Assembly (NCBI GenBank): GCA_030446505.1
Contig: JAUJND010000018.1
Coordinates: forward strand, 1-60,582
Reading direction: 5' to 3'
Source of the DNA: Chroococcidiopsidaceae cyanobacterium YX2bin18
Lineage (GTDB): Bacteria > Cyanobacteriota > Cyanobacteriia > Cyanobacteriales > Chroococcidiopsidaceae
DNA: 60,582 bases
Under the pieces are notes generated by a model. That model was given only the letters and a program-made list of their open reading frames with translations, ran no database searches and was not told the DNA's origin. Shown piece after piece: positions 1-9,019 of the stretch (position 1 is the stretch's first letter; each line of letters opens with the position of its first letter). The position numbers and the translations under genes were made by a program.

Positions 1-2
1 AG

Positions 3-155
3 AATGGTGATTATCCACTTACCCGTAAGTTATTTGTCGTTATCAAACAAGATGACCCAACTAAACCACAAGCTGGCAAAGCTTATGCAAACTTACTACG
101 CACATCTCAGGGTCAAGAGTTAATAGTGAAGGCTGGTTTTGGTAAAATCCCATAG
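3..155 (+). CDS. C-terminal end of a PstS-like phosphate-binding protein (partial)
   Basis: An open frame enters from the left edge and stops at TAG 153-155, giving about 50 residues that begin NGDYPLTRKLFVVIKQD and end GKIP. The sequence NGDYPLTRxLFVVIK followed by AYANLLxTxQGQxLIxKAGF is the usual end of cyanobacterial PstS-type periplasmic phosphate-binding proteins, where it forms the last strand and helix of the second lobe. The start, signal peptide and phosphate-binding residues lie outside the window, so the ligand is inferred from this tail alone. No other pst gene follows. A related periplasmic substrate-binding protein cannot be excluded. Confidence 0.6.
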   Translation, partial: NGDYPLTRKLFVVIKQDDPTKPQAGKAYANLLRTSQGQELIVKAGFGKIP

Positions 156-402
156 ATGAGTATTGTGGAGTTGGAATTATATTCCAGGTTTATTTGAATC
201 CCTCATTCAGTCTCTAAAATTTAAGATATGTCCAAGCTAGTATCTAGGATAATTCTGATTAAGGGAGTTGAGTAGCAATAGATATTGTTAGAAAATTGCC
301 CATAAATTTAAAATTATAGTGTGTCATAGCTGCGCTGGAAAAAATAGGTGAGCGCATGAATTCGCCAACATTATCCTTCAGTCGCCGTAAAGATTAAAAA
401 TA

Positions 403-1281
403 ATGATTACTGATCCAAAGCCAGGAACACTCTATGTAGTAGGAACCCCAATTGGCAACCTGGAAGATATGACTTTCCGGGCAGTGCGGATTTTGCAAAC
501 AGTAGATTTGATTGCAGCTGAAGACACGCGCCACACAGGGAGACTTTTACAACATTTTCAGATTACGGCACCGCAGTTAAGTTACCACGACCACAACAGC
601 ACTAGTCGCATCCCTGAATTGTTAGAGCAGTTGGGTAGAGGAAAGGCGATCGCTCTCGTTAGTGATGCGGGAATGCCAGGAATTTCTGACCCCGGATATG
701 AGCTAGTTAAAGCCTGTGTTGCAGCTGAAATATTAGTAGTTCCTATTCCTGGTCCTAGTGCAGCAATCACGGCGTTGAGTGCAGCTGGACTACCAACAGA
801 GAAATTTGTATTTGAAGGGTTTTTACCTCCTAAAAAGCAAGAGCGGCAGAAGCGTTTAGAATTTCTCCAAGCAGAAGTCCGCACAATAATTTTCTACGAA
901 GCTCCCCATCGGCTACGCCAAACTTTGCAAGATTTAGCAGAAGTCTTGGGTGAACGGCAGATTGTATTAGCAAGGGAGTTGACTAAATTGCATGAGGAAT
1001 TTTGGCGGGGCAGTATTGAAGACGCGATTACTCACTATACAGAACGTCAACCCCAAGGAGAATATACCTTGGTAGTTGCTGGGTTGCCGCCGCTTAAACC
1101 CCAATTATCGGAAGCAGAGTTAATTGCTGAGTTGCAACAGATTATGGCTGAAGGGGTATCGCGATCGCAAGCCAGCCGCCAACTCGCAAAAGCAACCTCT
1201 TTTCCGCGTCGCCATCTCTACCAACTAGCTTTAGCCATTCCGATACCTTTAGCTGAAGTAGAAATTCGTCAAGAAACTTAA
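403..1281 (+). CDS. rsmI: 16S rRNA (cytidine(1402)-2'-O)-methyltransferase RsmI
   Basis: This 292-residue protein is the normal length for RsmI, which uses S-adenosylmethionine to 2'-O-methylate C1402 of 16S rRNA in the ribosomal P site. It has the tetrapyrrole-methylase fold. Visible landmarks are GTPIGNLEDMT near residue 14, EDTRHTGRLL near 40, the SDAGMPGISDPG loop near 87, PGPSA near 116 and YEAPHRL near 165, followed by the usual helical C-terminal domain. The ATG at 403 gives the standard MITDPKPGTLYVVGTPIG opening. The gene stands alone, with a 247-bp leader after the PstS-like gene and a small hairpin downstream. No lesion is seen. Confidence 0.95.
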   Translation: MITDPKPGTLYVVGTPIGNLEDMTFRAVRILQTVDLIAAEDTRHTGRLLQHFQITAPQLSYHDHNSTSRIPELLEQLGRGKAIALVSDAGMPGISDPGYELVKACVAAEILVVPIPGPSAAITALSAAGLPTEKFVFEGFLPPKKQERQKRLEFLQAEVRTIIFYEAPHRLRQTLQDLAEVLGERQIVLARELTKLHEEFWRGSIEDAITHYTERQPQGEYTLVVAGLPPLKPQLSEAELIAELQQIMAEGVSRSQASRQLAKATSFPRRHLYQLALAIPIPLAEVEIRQET

Positions 1282-1305
1282 GTTTCACAAGTGGTCAGGG
1301 AATCT

Positions 1306-1321
1306 ACTCCTTAAAAGGAGT
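1306..1321 (+). terminator. Small hairpin after rsmI
   Basis: ACTCCTT (1306-1312) pairs with AAGGAGT (1315-1321) across a two-base loop 25 bp after the rsmI stop. There is no following T-run, so a role as an intrinsic terminator is only possible. Confidence 0.3.
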
Positions 1322-1497
1322 TACCCTTATGCACGAGGTAGACTTTAAACCCACATAACGAGGTTAATTTTCTTTCCCTAATCCCTAAACCCTAGCCGTT
1401 CTTCTGTAAATGAATAGATTTCTGGCATAAATGGTAAAGAAAAGGGTGATAAATATTATAGCTACATAGCCCAACTGACTTTTACAGGAGATTTAAT

Positions 1498-4310
1498 ATG
1501 ACCCACAACTTCTCCAGTAAAAATCTCCAAGGCTGTTCCTTCAAAGGTAAAAACCTTACGGATGCAAACTTCAAGGATGCCAACATTCAAGGCGTAGACT
1601 TCACCAATGCCATTCTTATCGGTGCAAACTTTACTAGAGCCAAAGCCGGACTACAACACCGATGGGCAAACGCCCTATTTATAGTCTCACTAATTCTATC
1701 CGCGCTATCGGGCTTTGTTGCGGCATGGGCTGGTATCTACGCAGGAAGCAAACTAATTGTTAGCAACTTTACTTATGTCTCTGCTCGCGAGATTACCTTA
1801 ATGATAGTATTCGCAGTTTTCATTTTTGTCACTATCCGTCAAGGATTAGGGGCAGGATTAAAGACTGTGGCTTTGGCTGGGCTGTTAGTTGTGGAGTTGG
1901 GTGTAGCGTTGTCTGTAGTGTTAACTGTAGCTGGGTCTGAGAAGGAGTTGGTGGCAGCGGCGTGGAAGGTAAATAAGACTGGGGCGTTAGCTGGGTTGTT
2001 GGCTGGGACTTGGACTTTGATTGGAACTTTGGGTGGGGCGTTGGCTGTAGCTGTGGCTGTAGCTGTGGCTGAGTCTGTGGCTGAGTCTCGGTCTGGGGTA
2101 TTGGCTTGGGCTGTAGCTGTGGCTGTAGCTGTGGCTGTAGCTGTGGCTGGGATGTTAAGTGTGGCTGGAGCGTTGGCTGTAGCTGTGCTAATGGCTGGCA
2201 CTACGGCTTTGCTGGGTGGTTACGTTGCTTGGCGTGCCCTAGCTGGAGATGCGAATTTTGTCTTGATTCGCAGGTTTGTAGTAGCCATTGCTGCTACAGG
2301 GGGTACCAGCTTTCGGGGTGCTGATTTGACAGATGCTAATTTTACTCAGGCAACACTCAAAAACACAAATTTCAGTAATGCCATCCTCAAACGTACCTGC
2401 TGGGTTCAAGCCAAAAAGGTTGATCTAGCCAGACTTGGTGGCACAATCTTGATTAACTCAGCAGTTCAAGATTTGCTTGTGACTGGAAACGGCAAAAATA
2501 AATCGTTTGTGGGGCTGAGTTTCAAGGATGCAAACCTAGCAAGGGCAGATCTCCGCGATGCCAATCTGAAAGAAGCGGATATTAGTGGAGCCACTTTACA
2601 GGGAGCTTGCTTAGAGCAAGCGAATCTGACAAAAACACAAGCACTCTCGACTAACTTCAACAGGGCAAAGCTCACTGGCGCTTGCTTGGAGGCTTGGAAT
2701 ATTGACAGCACTACACAACTTGAAGGAGCCATTTGTGATTATGTTTACTTACTAAACAATCAACGAGAACGTCGCCCCAGTAGCGGAGATTTTGCCCCAA
2801 CAGAATTTACCAAGCTATTTCAAGAAGTTTTGCATACAGTCGATTTGATTTTACGCAATGGCATTGACTGGGAAGCCTTCACTTATTCTTTCAAGAAACT
2901 GCAAGTTGAAAATGAAGACATAGAACTATCGATCCGCAGCATTGAAAACAAAGGTGATGGAGTCGTTGTCGTTAGGGTGAATGTTCCTGCTGATGTGAAT
3001 AAAGCCAAGATTCACTCGGACTTTAATCAAAATTATGAATTTGCACTTAAAGCTATAGAAAAAAGATATCAAGCAGAACTGAAGAGTAAAGATGAGCAGA
3101 TTGCAATCTATCGCCAGCACCAAGCAGACTTGCAAGAAGTAGTTAAAGTGCTAGCGAACAGACCTGTTAACGTTTTTGAAGTTGGAGTTCTAGCAGACGA
3201 TAAATCTGTAGAGGGCAAACTAGTTGTCTTAAAGCTGGGTCAAGGTGACTTTGAAACAGGTTTTCCGGTCACACTTCAGATTGGCTCTGAGGGTACTCTC
3301 CCCTTTGCAGAGATTGCTGGTGAGTTGTCCGCAGCTCCAGAGATTCTTAAACAATATAACCAGTGGCAAACAGCATATCGAAAAAACTTAAGTGCAGTGC
3401 GAATAGATGTTCCAACTACACAAGTTACTAACGTTAGCAAGAGCGAGTTTATCAAAGAATGCCAGGAATTAGCAGAGGTTTTGAGAAAAAATTTAAATCT
3501 TTGGCTCAATTCTGAACAGTTTCGTCCCATTAGAGAACGATTACTCGAGAAATTAACAACATCATCAGAAATTCGGGTGATTTGGCAAACCAAAAATATC
3601 CAACTGCGGCGAATACCCTGGCATCTCTGGGATTTTTTCGAGCGTTACCCCAAAGCTGAGATTGCCTTGAGTACCCCAACGTATACACGAGTAGAAAAAT
3701 CAATATATCCCAAAGCTAAAGTCAGAATATTAGCGATTCTAGGTAATGGCACCGGAATTGATCTCCAAAAAGACCGGAAATTGCTTGAGCAATTGCCTGA
3801 CGCAGAAGTAATCTTTCTTGTGGAGCCGCAACGAAAGGAACTAAACAATCAGCTTTGGTTCCAACCGTGGGACATCCTCTTTTTTGCTGGGCATAGTTCT
3901 AGTCAAATAGATGGTGATACTGGTCAAATTTACATTAATCAAACCGATAGCTTATCAATCGCTGAGTTAAAGCATGCCTTGAAAAAAGCGATCTCCCAAG
4001 GTTTGCAGCCAATTTTTAACCCTGTGATGGCTTGGGTTTAGCGCAAGAACTAGCTGATTTGCACATTCCCCAAATCATTGTCATGCGGGAACCTGTACCA
4101 GATATAGTAGCGCAGGAATTTTTACAGCATTTTATTAAAACCTTCGCCGAAGGCAATTCTTTATATCTAGCAGTGCCAGACTCACGGGAAAGATCTCAAT
4201 GTCTGGAGGATCACTGTCCCTGTGCTACTTGGCTACCGATAATTTGCCAGCATCTTGCTGAAGTGCCGACTACCTGGCACTCATTGCGCGGTAGTTCAGT
4301 TAAAGCATAA
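1498..4310 (+). pseudogene. Pentapeptide-repeat, membrane-anchored CHAT-domain protease, frameshifted at the catalytic cysteine
   Basis: The first frame (1498-4041) encodes 847 residues. Pentapeptide repeats of the A(D/N)LxX type occupy residues 10-45. A hydrophobic membrane region rich in Ala-Val runs from about 55 to 265. More pentapeptide repeats follow at 270-420, then a linker with a coiled coil near 520-545, then a CHAT caspase-like domain from about 690 with the catalytic histidine in FFAGHSSS. The family continues IFNSCDGLGLA, where Cys is the nucleophile. Here AAC-TCC-TGT-GAT is read as AACCCTGTGAT at 4018-4028: one T is missing, so the frame ends in PVMAWV-stop. The remaining CHAT sequence (GLAQELADLHIPQIIVMREP) is intact in another frame to 4310. 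The gene ends tail-to-tail with the DUF1822 gene, overlapping by about 11 bp. Function is inferred from the family: a membrane-held protease. It may be inactive, or the missing base may be a sequencing error. Confidence 0.85.
2041..2193 (+). repeat. Tandem GCTGTAGCTGTG repeats coding poly(Ala-Val)
   Basis: Within the CHAT gene a 12-bp unit GCTGTAGCTGTG recurs in two blocks (about 2044-2072 and 2110-2150) with related Ala/Val/Ser-rich units between and after them. The translation is long AVAVAV runs inside the membrane region. Such arrays change length by slippage in multiples of 6 or 12 bp, which would keep the frame and alter the hydrophobic segment. A 120-codon antisense frame here is only a by-product of the repeat. 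Confidence 0.8.
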
Positions 4311-5745
4311 AATCTTCTGTGATGCTGGCATCTCCAAGAGCCACTCTGACACTGAATTGTTCACCTAGTTTACCGCTCAACTTTATTTGAATGTAAATGT
4401 CCGCGCGTCTAGCCATGACTTCACGGAGTATTTGTTCTGAGTCATCTAGCAAGATGAGTTTTAGATCGGTTGGCAGATAAGCTTCGTTACCAGTGGGGTA
4501 AACCCGTAAGAGAACCCCAACTTGCTGATCTGCTTTTTTAATCAGAGCTACAGCCAAAGCCACAGTATGCCCAGCTAGTTGCATCCCTAAGTCAATCAGC
4601 CTAACTTTACTAACGCCAGCTGCTGGATTACCAGGGTCAATTTGCCACAAGCTCTCTACGGCTGTCCAAAGAGTTTCATCATCCTGACTGGTACGCAGAA
4701 GATTAATCAGGGCAGCAATGGCGTTTGAATTGCCAGCGCCAATTTCTCCTAATCTTTTGCCAGCTTGGCGACGCTGGTGTTCATCCTGTCTTTGAGACAG
4801 TTGGTCAATCAGTGCCGAAATCTCCTCTAAGGAGTCTGAATTAATTTCGTTAGAGCGAGCAGCACTCCTGGAACCCAAAGCCAATGAAGCTGCTTGTGTA
4901 CCCCAGAAGTCTTGAGTAGTTTGCCAGTTTGGATCAAAAATATTTTGAAACCATTGGCTTAGAAGTACTCGTGGATTATCAGGTGCAGAAGACGTTACAG
5001 CCGCAACTGTTCTGTCATCTAGCTCTAGCTTTGACTGGTTAATTGCCTCAGCTGCAACTTCTGAGAATTCTTGCTCTAGCTGCAAAGCCACATCTAACAT
5101 CGCCTTTGTAAGTTCCATAGTCTTGAGGTAGGTTTGATAGGCAGCTATTGGCACTCTCAAAATGTCGCTCCAAGCTTCTTCTTGTCGGTGAAATGCTTGA
5201 ATTTCTGGCTGTTGTTCTGCCCAGACTGCTCCTACTTTTAACCCTAAAGACTGGATTTCCTGCATTGACGGTGCTTCATCAACTAGCCCGTGGTGGTAAT
5301 CTCCCACACTCAGTAATACGTCATAAACCTGTTGAGATAGCCGATGCCCGACGGGATGGGACAAGTTCCTTGCTAGCATAGGCAGCACTTGCCAGGTTTG
5401 GGCAAGCAAATCTTGCCCGACTCCAGAAACTTCTGATGGAATCAGAAGATCCACGTTACTTAGAAAGGCTGTCTGCACAGACAGTACCATGACAGAAACA
5501 ATTTGCCACTCTTCTTGCTCTACTGCTGGCTTAGGTTCCCGCACAATCATCAGGTAGCGCGGTGGAGAATTTCCTCTCAAGAACCTTAGTGCCGCATCTG
5601 AGTACAGACTTTGTTGCTCTTCATTGGAGAACTCTAAGGGACTCCGCACAAATCGACTGAGTTCCCAAATTACTCCAGGTTTGATCGGTTGTTGATCAAA
5701 ATTTTGTCGTTCAGGGGAAATTAATGCGTTTAAGTCTATATGCAT
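4300..5745 (-). CDS. DUF1822 family protein with HEAT-like repeat segment
   Basis: The protein starts best at the ATG at 5745 (MHIDLNALISPERQNF), giving 481 residues; a GTG at 5853 would add 36 poorly family-like residues. The C-terminus carries the DUF1822 signature: VLLRVYPTGNEAYLPTDLKL, then LLDDSEQILREVMARRADIYIQIKLSG and EQFSVRVALGDASITEDF. A helical stretch around GKRLGEIGAGNSNAIAALINLLR resembles HEAT/Armadillo repeats, a protein-binding fold. No catalytic motif is visible and no signal peptide is evident. It lies directly downstream of the sigma gene on the same strand, with about 115 bp to the chosen start, so the two are probably co-transcribed. It meets the CHAT gene tail-to-tail. 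From memory, DUF1822, CHAT and sigma-70 genes recur together in cyanobacteria. The function is unknown; an adaptor or regulator of the CHAT protein is inference. Confidence 0.85.
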   Translation of the reverse strand: MHIDLNALISPERQNFDQQPIKPGVIWELSRFVRSPLEFSNEEQQSLYSDAALRFLRGNSPPRYLMIVREPKPAVEQEEWQIVSVMVLSVQTAFLSNVDLLIPSEVSGVGQDLLAQTWQVLPMLARNLSHPVGHRLSQQVYDVLLSVGDYHHGLVDEAPSMQEIQSLGLKVGAVWAEQQPEIQAFHRQEEAWSDILRVPIAAYQTYLKTMELTKAMLDVALQLEQEFSEVAAEAINQSKLELDDRTVAAVTSSAPDNPRVLLSQWFQNIFDPNWQTTQDFWGTQAASLALGSRSAARSNEINSDSLEEISALIDQLSQRQDEHQRRQAGKRLGEIGAGNSNAIAALINLLRTSQDDETLWTAVESLWQIDPGNPAAGVSKVRLIDLGMQLAGHTVALAVALIKKADQQVGVLLRVYPTGNEAYLPTDLKLILLDDSEQILREVMARRADIYIQIKLSGKLGEQFSVRVALGDASITEDFML

Positions 5746-5859
5746 GGGTTTCTGGTTGCAGACAATTGTTTGTTCTGTGTTATATGAGGGGACGGCTTGC
5801 CTGCAACTATAGTTTACTAAAAATAGGAGATGCCTGTGTACAAAAAGATACACATTGCT

Positions 5860-6561
5860 TTACCAACGTGCGTCTGAGCGCGATCGCACTGCTCTTTGCT
5901 TTTGAGTAGCTTTTAGTTGTTTTACATCTTCAGGTTGTAAGACTCCTAACTCCTCTGCAATTCGTCCTAATAACTCTTGCCAGCGCTTGGATATCTCGCC
6001 TTGAGTTACTCCCACCTCTAGGGCAATTTGCTGTTGGGTTTTTTCTTGAACTCGACCTGTCCATAACTTTAGATAACCTCTAGTAGGATAGCACTGGTCA
6101 ATTTTTGCAATGGCTTCTACTGCTTTTAAGACCAAATCTGCACGCTCTACTGCATCAAATAAGTTGAAGCCGTCCGCTATGATTTCCGATTGCAGCATAT
6201 GCGTTCCAGGAATCAGTTGATCTAGGCTCTTTGAGATCCACTGCTCTTGTCTTCGCTTTTCTTTTCTTACAAGGTCGATGATTTCATTTTGAGCCACTGC
6301 CGCTGCCCAACGGTAGAATTCTTTTACTCCTCCCCTGCGGAATCGCTTATTTCTCGCTGCTTGGAGAACTTTCAGATGGGCATTCTGTGCTGCATCTTCC
6401 CATGAAACTATAGTTCCCTTTGTGTTCTTACGGGCAATTCTCTCTACTCTTTGTTGATGTTCCGGATAAATCAATAACTCCTCACAAGCCTGAGTATTTC
6501 CCTGGAGATAGCGATCCATCAGTTCTTCTAGAGAAGATTCTGCTGTTTCTTTCTGCGCCAT
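5860..6561 (-). CDS. Sigma-70 family RNA polymerase sigma factor (ECF-like)
   Basis: The 233-residue protein contains sigma region 2 (about residues 25-105, with WEDAAQNAHLKVLQAARNKRF and the DNA-melting helix EIIDLVRKEKRRQEQ). It also has a region 4 helix-turn-helix (about 160-210, QQIALEVGVTQGEISKRWQELLGRI). Regions 1 and 3 are absent or very short, as in ECF-type alternative sigma factors. No anti-sigma gene is recognisable beside it; the DUF1822 gene follows on the same strand. Leftward transcription starts opposite a repeated promoter-like motif found at 6745, 7049 and 9020. A 50-bp decayed copy of its 5' end lies at 8909-8958. The ATG at 6561 (MAQKETAESSLEELM) is the natural start. Confidence 0.88.
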   Translation of the reverse strand: MAQKETAESSLEELMDRYLQGNTQACEELLIYPEHQQRVERIARKNTKGTIVSWEDAAQNAHLKVLQAARNKRFRRGGVKEFYRWAAAVAQNEIIDLVRKEKRRQEQWISKSLDQLIPGTHMLQSEIIADGFNLFDAVERADLVLKAVEAIAKIDQCYPTRGYLKLWTGRVQEKTQQQIALEVGVTQGEISKRWQELLGRIAEELGVLQPEDVKQLKATQKQRAVRSRSDARW

Positions 6562-6744
6562 GTAGACATCCTTTTGGCAAAAGCAGCTTTCCGAAAAGCA
6601 GTTGGGATTTGGTGATTAAGTGCCTAAAGTTTAATTCTGAATCATTTTTGTCCAATTATTAGCAATATCCTCAAAAAACTGGTGTAGAGCGCGATCACCT
6701 CAACGAGTCTTGGTAAGCGATCGTATACATCAATTCACAGAGTA

Positions 6745-6772
6745 GAATATTTTGCTTTCAGCCTTCGTTACA
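6745..6772 (+). promoter_or_regulatory. Promoter-like motif, copy 1 (GAATAT-N15-CGTTA)
   Basis: GAATAT (6745-6750) and CGTTA (6766-6770) are 15 bp apart within a conserved block containing AGCCTTCGTTACA. The CGTTA ends 31 bp before the ATG at 6801. Copies 2 and 3 lie at 7049 and 9020. The GGAAT/CGTTA layout resembles ECF-sigma -35/-10 elements, and an ECF-like sigma gene lies next door; recognition by that factor is inference. Confidence 0.6.
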
Positions 6773-6800
6773 TAAAGAAGAATCCCAAATGGAGGTTTTT

Positions 6801-6920
6801 ATGAGCAAAGAAAATAGCTTTAATAGTGAGCGTATCCCGTCCAGCACTAACTTAGAGATTGGTAAGGCGATCGCTGTTAAGAAGATTTATACCCACGTGC
6901 TATTAGCCGTAACTTTGTAG
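6801..6920 (+). CDS. Small ORF of 39 codons with a strong ribosome binding site
   Basis: ATG 6801 is preceded by GGAGG at 6791-6795, the best Shine-Dalgarno sequence in this part of the window, and by promoter-like motif copy 1. The peptide starts MSKENSFNSERIPSSTNLE and ends HVLLAVTL before TAG 6918. The first half is polar and the end is weakly hydrophobic. I recognise no family. It could be a true small protein under the control of the neighbouring sigma factor, or the 5' stub of a longer gene that shared its leader with the haloperoxidase gene. About 180 bp of non-coding sequence follow before motif copy 2. Confidence 0.45.
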   Translation: MSKENSFNSERIPSSTNLEIGKAIAVKKIYTHVLLAVTL

Positions 6921-7048
6921 TTACAGGCTTAAACTACTGCACCCTACAAGCTGTTTTAAAGTCAGCAACTGAATCCCTCACCTGTAGTACTAGCTGCAAA
7001 CTACACACTTAGAAATGTAACTGGTTTTAAATTTTTTATTGAATTGCG

Positions 7049-7076
7049 GAATATTTAGTGTTTAGCCTTCGTTACA
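7049..7076 (+). promoter_or_regulatory. Promoter-like motif, copy 2 (GAATAT-N15-CGTTA)
   Basis: GAATAT (7049-7054, preceded by G to give GGAATAT) and CGTTA (7070-7074) have the same 15-bp spacing as copy 1, and CGTTA again ends 31 bp before the start codon, here ATG 7105 of the haloperoxidase gene. The conserved block reads AGCCTTCGTTACA followed by GAAGAATC. Confidence 0.6.
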
Positions 7077-7104
7077 GAGAGAAGAATCAAGGAACAAAAA
7101 TCTT

Positions 7105-8778
7105 ATGGTCTTAGATCTCGTTATCAGTTTCGGTAATATCCTCCAAACGCCCACAATTTTTCCCGATCAACAGGGCAAAGTACAGGTTACTGTTACCAAT
7201 CGGGGCGATCAAGCAGTCACAGAACCTTTCAACATCAGCCTCTACGCATCGACAAACCCAACTCTCGATTCAATTAATCAGCTTGAGGTCGGAACTCAAG
7301 TGCTGAAGGGCAAAGATGAGCTACTTGGCACTCTCAGGATCAATAATGACTTGAATCCGAACCAATCCAAAACCTTGACTCTGGACTTTGCTAGCGATCA
7401 GTTCCAGACTGCCAGTGTTGTGTCACCGGGAGCCTATTTTCTGATTGCTCAGATTGACCCAAACAACGTCATTCGTGAGAGCAATGAAAGCAACAACATA
7501 GCACAAGGAAATAACAGCAAGTTCATTTCTACGGATGGGACTGACGTTGTGCTCGATTGGAATTCGACACTCTTAAATGCCATACAGGCTGTAGCGAAAA
7601 GACCTATAACGTCGCCCCCATTCGCAGCACGCAATGCAGCAATAGTTCACACGGCAATCTATGACTCCGTCATGGAAGCATTTGGAATAGGAGTGTCGCG
7701 TCAGGCTGCGGTAGTCGGAGCAGCTTACCAAACATTGGTCAGTTTGTACCCATCACAAAAAGCTGCATTTGATGCACAGCGAAACAGGTCTCTGGCAGAA
7801 ATTAAGGACAGCACGACGGCTGAGAGCGCTGGCTTTAATTTAGGAGTACGCGTGGCTAATCAAATTCTGGCTGAGCGGAGAAATGATGGTGCGGCTGGCG
7901 CAGACAAGGTACCTTACACAGTGCCACCTACCCCAGGAGTGTGGCGACCAACTCTCACCCGAAGTGAAACAGTCCCCAGTCTTGCGCCAGCATTATTGCC
8001 AGGGTGGGGCAATGTCACTCCCTTTGTTATACCCAGCGTCGAAGCTGTCGTTCCGGATATAGTGAATGGTCCTCCAGAGCTTGGTACCCCTCGATATGCG
8101 CTATCAGTCAATCTAGTAAAGGGTTTAGGTCGTCGCGATAGCAGGATTCGCACCGCAAGGCAGACCCAAACTGCTCAATTCTGGTCATACGATCGCGCCG
8201 ACACTTTCGGACCGCCAGGTCAGTGGCAAGAAATCGCCCAAGAAGTAGCCTTGCAGAAGAACAATACGCTGGAACAGAACGCCCGTTTGTTTGCGCTGCT
8301 GACTACTGCAATGGCTGATGCAGGCATCGCTACGTGGGATCTCAAGTACACTTACAATCAATGGCGACCGATTACCGCAATCCAGTTAGCTGATACTGAC
8401 CCCAATCGACTCACGTTTAAGGACCCGAACTGGGAACCACTGCTAGATACCCCGCCATTCCCTGACTATATATCGGGGCATGCTGCCTTCGGTGCAGCAG
8501 CAGGCAGAATTCTGCGTCGCTTCTTCAACACCAACGACGTTAGTTTTGACATCCCTTCACAAGACTTACCCGGCGTTTCTCGCTCGTACAATCGCTTTTC
8601 GCTGGCAGTGCGGGAGAATGCTCTTAGCCGCATTTATGGCGGGATTCATGTCGGACCAGCCAGTATTGATGGGCTAATAGTAGGTGAAGCAGTAGGTGAA
8701 GTCTTGATAGGTGAAGCAGTAGGTGAAGCCGTGGCTGACTCCGTATTTTACAAATTTCCCACTACTTTGGTGCAATAA
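7105..8778 (+). CDS. Vanadium-dependent haloperoxidase with N-terminal CARDB domain
   Basis: The protein has 557 residues. Residues 1-130 look like a CARDB beta-sandwich adhesion domain (VTVTNRGDQAVTEPFNISLY ... NESNNIAQG). The rest is a vanadium chloroperoxidase / PAP2-type domain. All three vanadate-binding motifs are visible: KxxxxxxRP as KYTYNQWRP (K414, R421), the central SGH as ISGHA (catalytic H459; a P is more usual before SGH), and SRxxxxxH as SRIYGGIH (R509, H515 binding vanadium). Such enzymes use peroxide to oxidise halides and halogenate organics; some bacterial members act as phosphatases. No signal peptide is evident. The C-terminus has short GEAVGEV repeats from repeated GTAGGTGAAGCA units, ending VADSVFYKFPTTLVQ. 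It sits behind promoter-like motif copy 2 and a terminator hairpin follows. Its link to the sigma gene is inference. Confidence 0.9.
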   Translation: MVLDLVISFGNILQTPTIFPDQQGKVQVTVTNRGDQAVTEPFNISLYASTNPTLDSINQLEVGTQVLKGKDELLGTLRINNDLNPNQSKTLTLDFASDQFQTASVVSPGAYFLIAQIDPNNVIRESNESNNIAQGNNSKFISTDGTDVVLDWNSTLLNAIQAVAKRPITSPPFAARNAAIVHTAIYDSVMEAFGIGVSRQAAVVGAAYQTLVSLYPSQKAAFDAQRNRSLAEIKDSTTAESAGFNLGVRVANQILAERRNDGAAGADKVPYTVPPTPGVWRPTLTRSETVPSLAPALLPGWGNVTPFVIPSVEAVVPDIVNGPPELGTPRYALSVNLVKGLGRRDSRIRTARQTQTAQFWSYDRADTFGPPGQWQEIAQEVALQKNNTLEQNARLFALLTTAMADAGIATWDLKYTYNQWRPITAIQLADTDPNRLTFKDPNWEPLLDTPPFPDYISGHAAFGAAAGRILRRFFNTNDVSFDIPSQDLPGVSRSYNRFSLAVRENALSRIYGGIHVGPASIDGLIVGEAVGEVLIGEAVGEAVADSVFYKFPTTLVQ

Positions 8779-8787
8779 GTTGTACTG

Positions 8788-8838
8788 AAATTGAGAGTTT
8801 ACTTGGCTGAAAAAGTCAATGTAGGCTCTCAATTTTAT
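8788..8838 (+). terminator. Terminator hairpin after the haloperoxidase gene
   Basis: AAATTGAGAG (8788-8797) pairs with CTCTCAATTT (8826-8835) around a 28-base loop, and the right arm runs into TTTTATT. It starts 10 bp after the stop codon. Confidence 0.6.
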
Positions 8839-8908
8839 TGCGTTGACATAAGCCAACTCTAGATGAAGTAGTGACAGCTATGACCGCAGTTTTATAAGTC
8901 AGTAACCG

Positions 8909-8958
8909 CACAAGCCTGACTATCTCCAGGGAAATAGCGGTTCATCAGTTGTTCTAAA
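8909..8958 (-). pseudogene. Decayed copy of the sigma-factor 5' end
   Basis: On the minus strand this stretch translates as LEQLMNRYFPGDSQAC, matching LEELMDRYLQGNTQAC at the N-terminus of the sigma factor at 5860-6561 in 10 of 16 residues; the DNA is clearly alike as well. No sigma sequence follows. As at the intact locus, a copy of the promoter-like motif lies to the right (9020-9047). This indicates an old duplication of the sigma 5' end plus its right-hand flank, now mostly lost. Confidence 0.7.
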
Positions 8959-9019
8959 TGTCCCAAAACTTTATTCTCTCGTCTGATAATTATTGCCAGT
9001 TTGAAATCCTTGAATTATG

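Noticed and set aside
1839..2201. 120-codon antisense ORF rich in Thr-Ala
   Set aside because: It is the mirror image of the Ala-Val tandem repeat in the CHAT gene; low complexity, no start context, no family.
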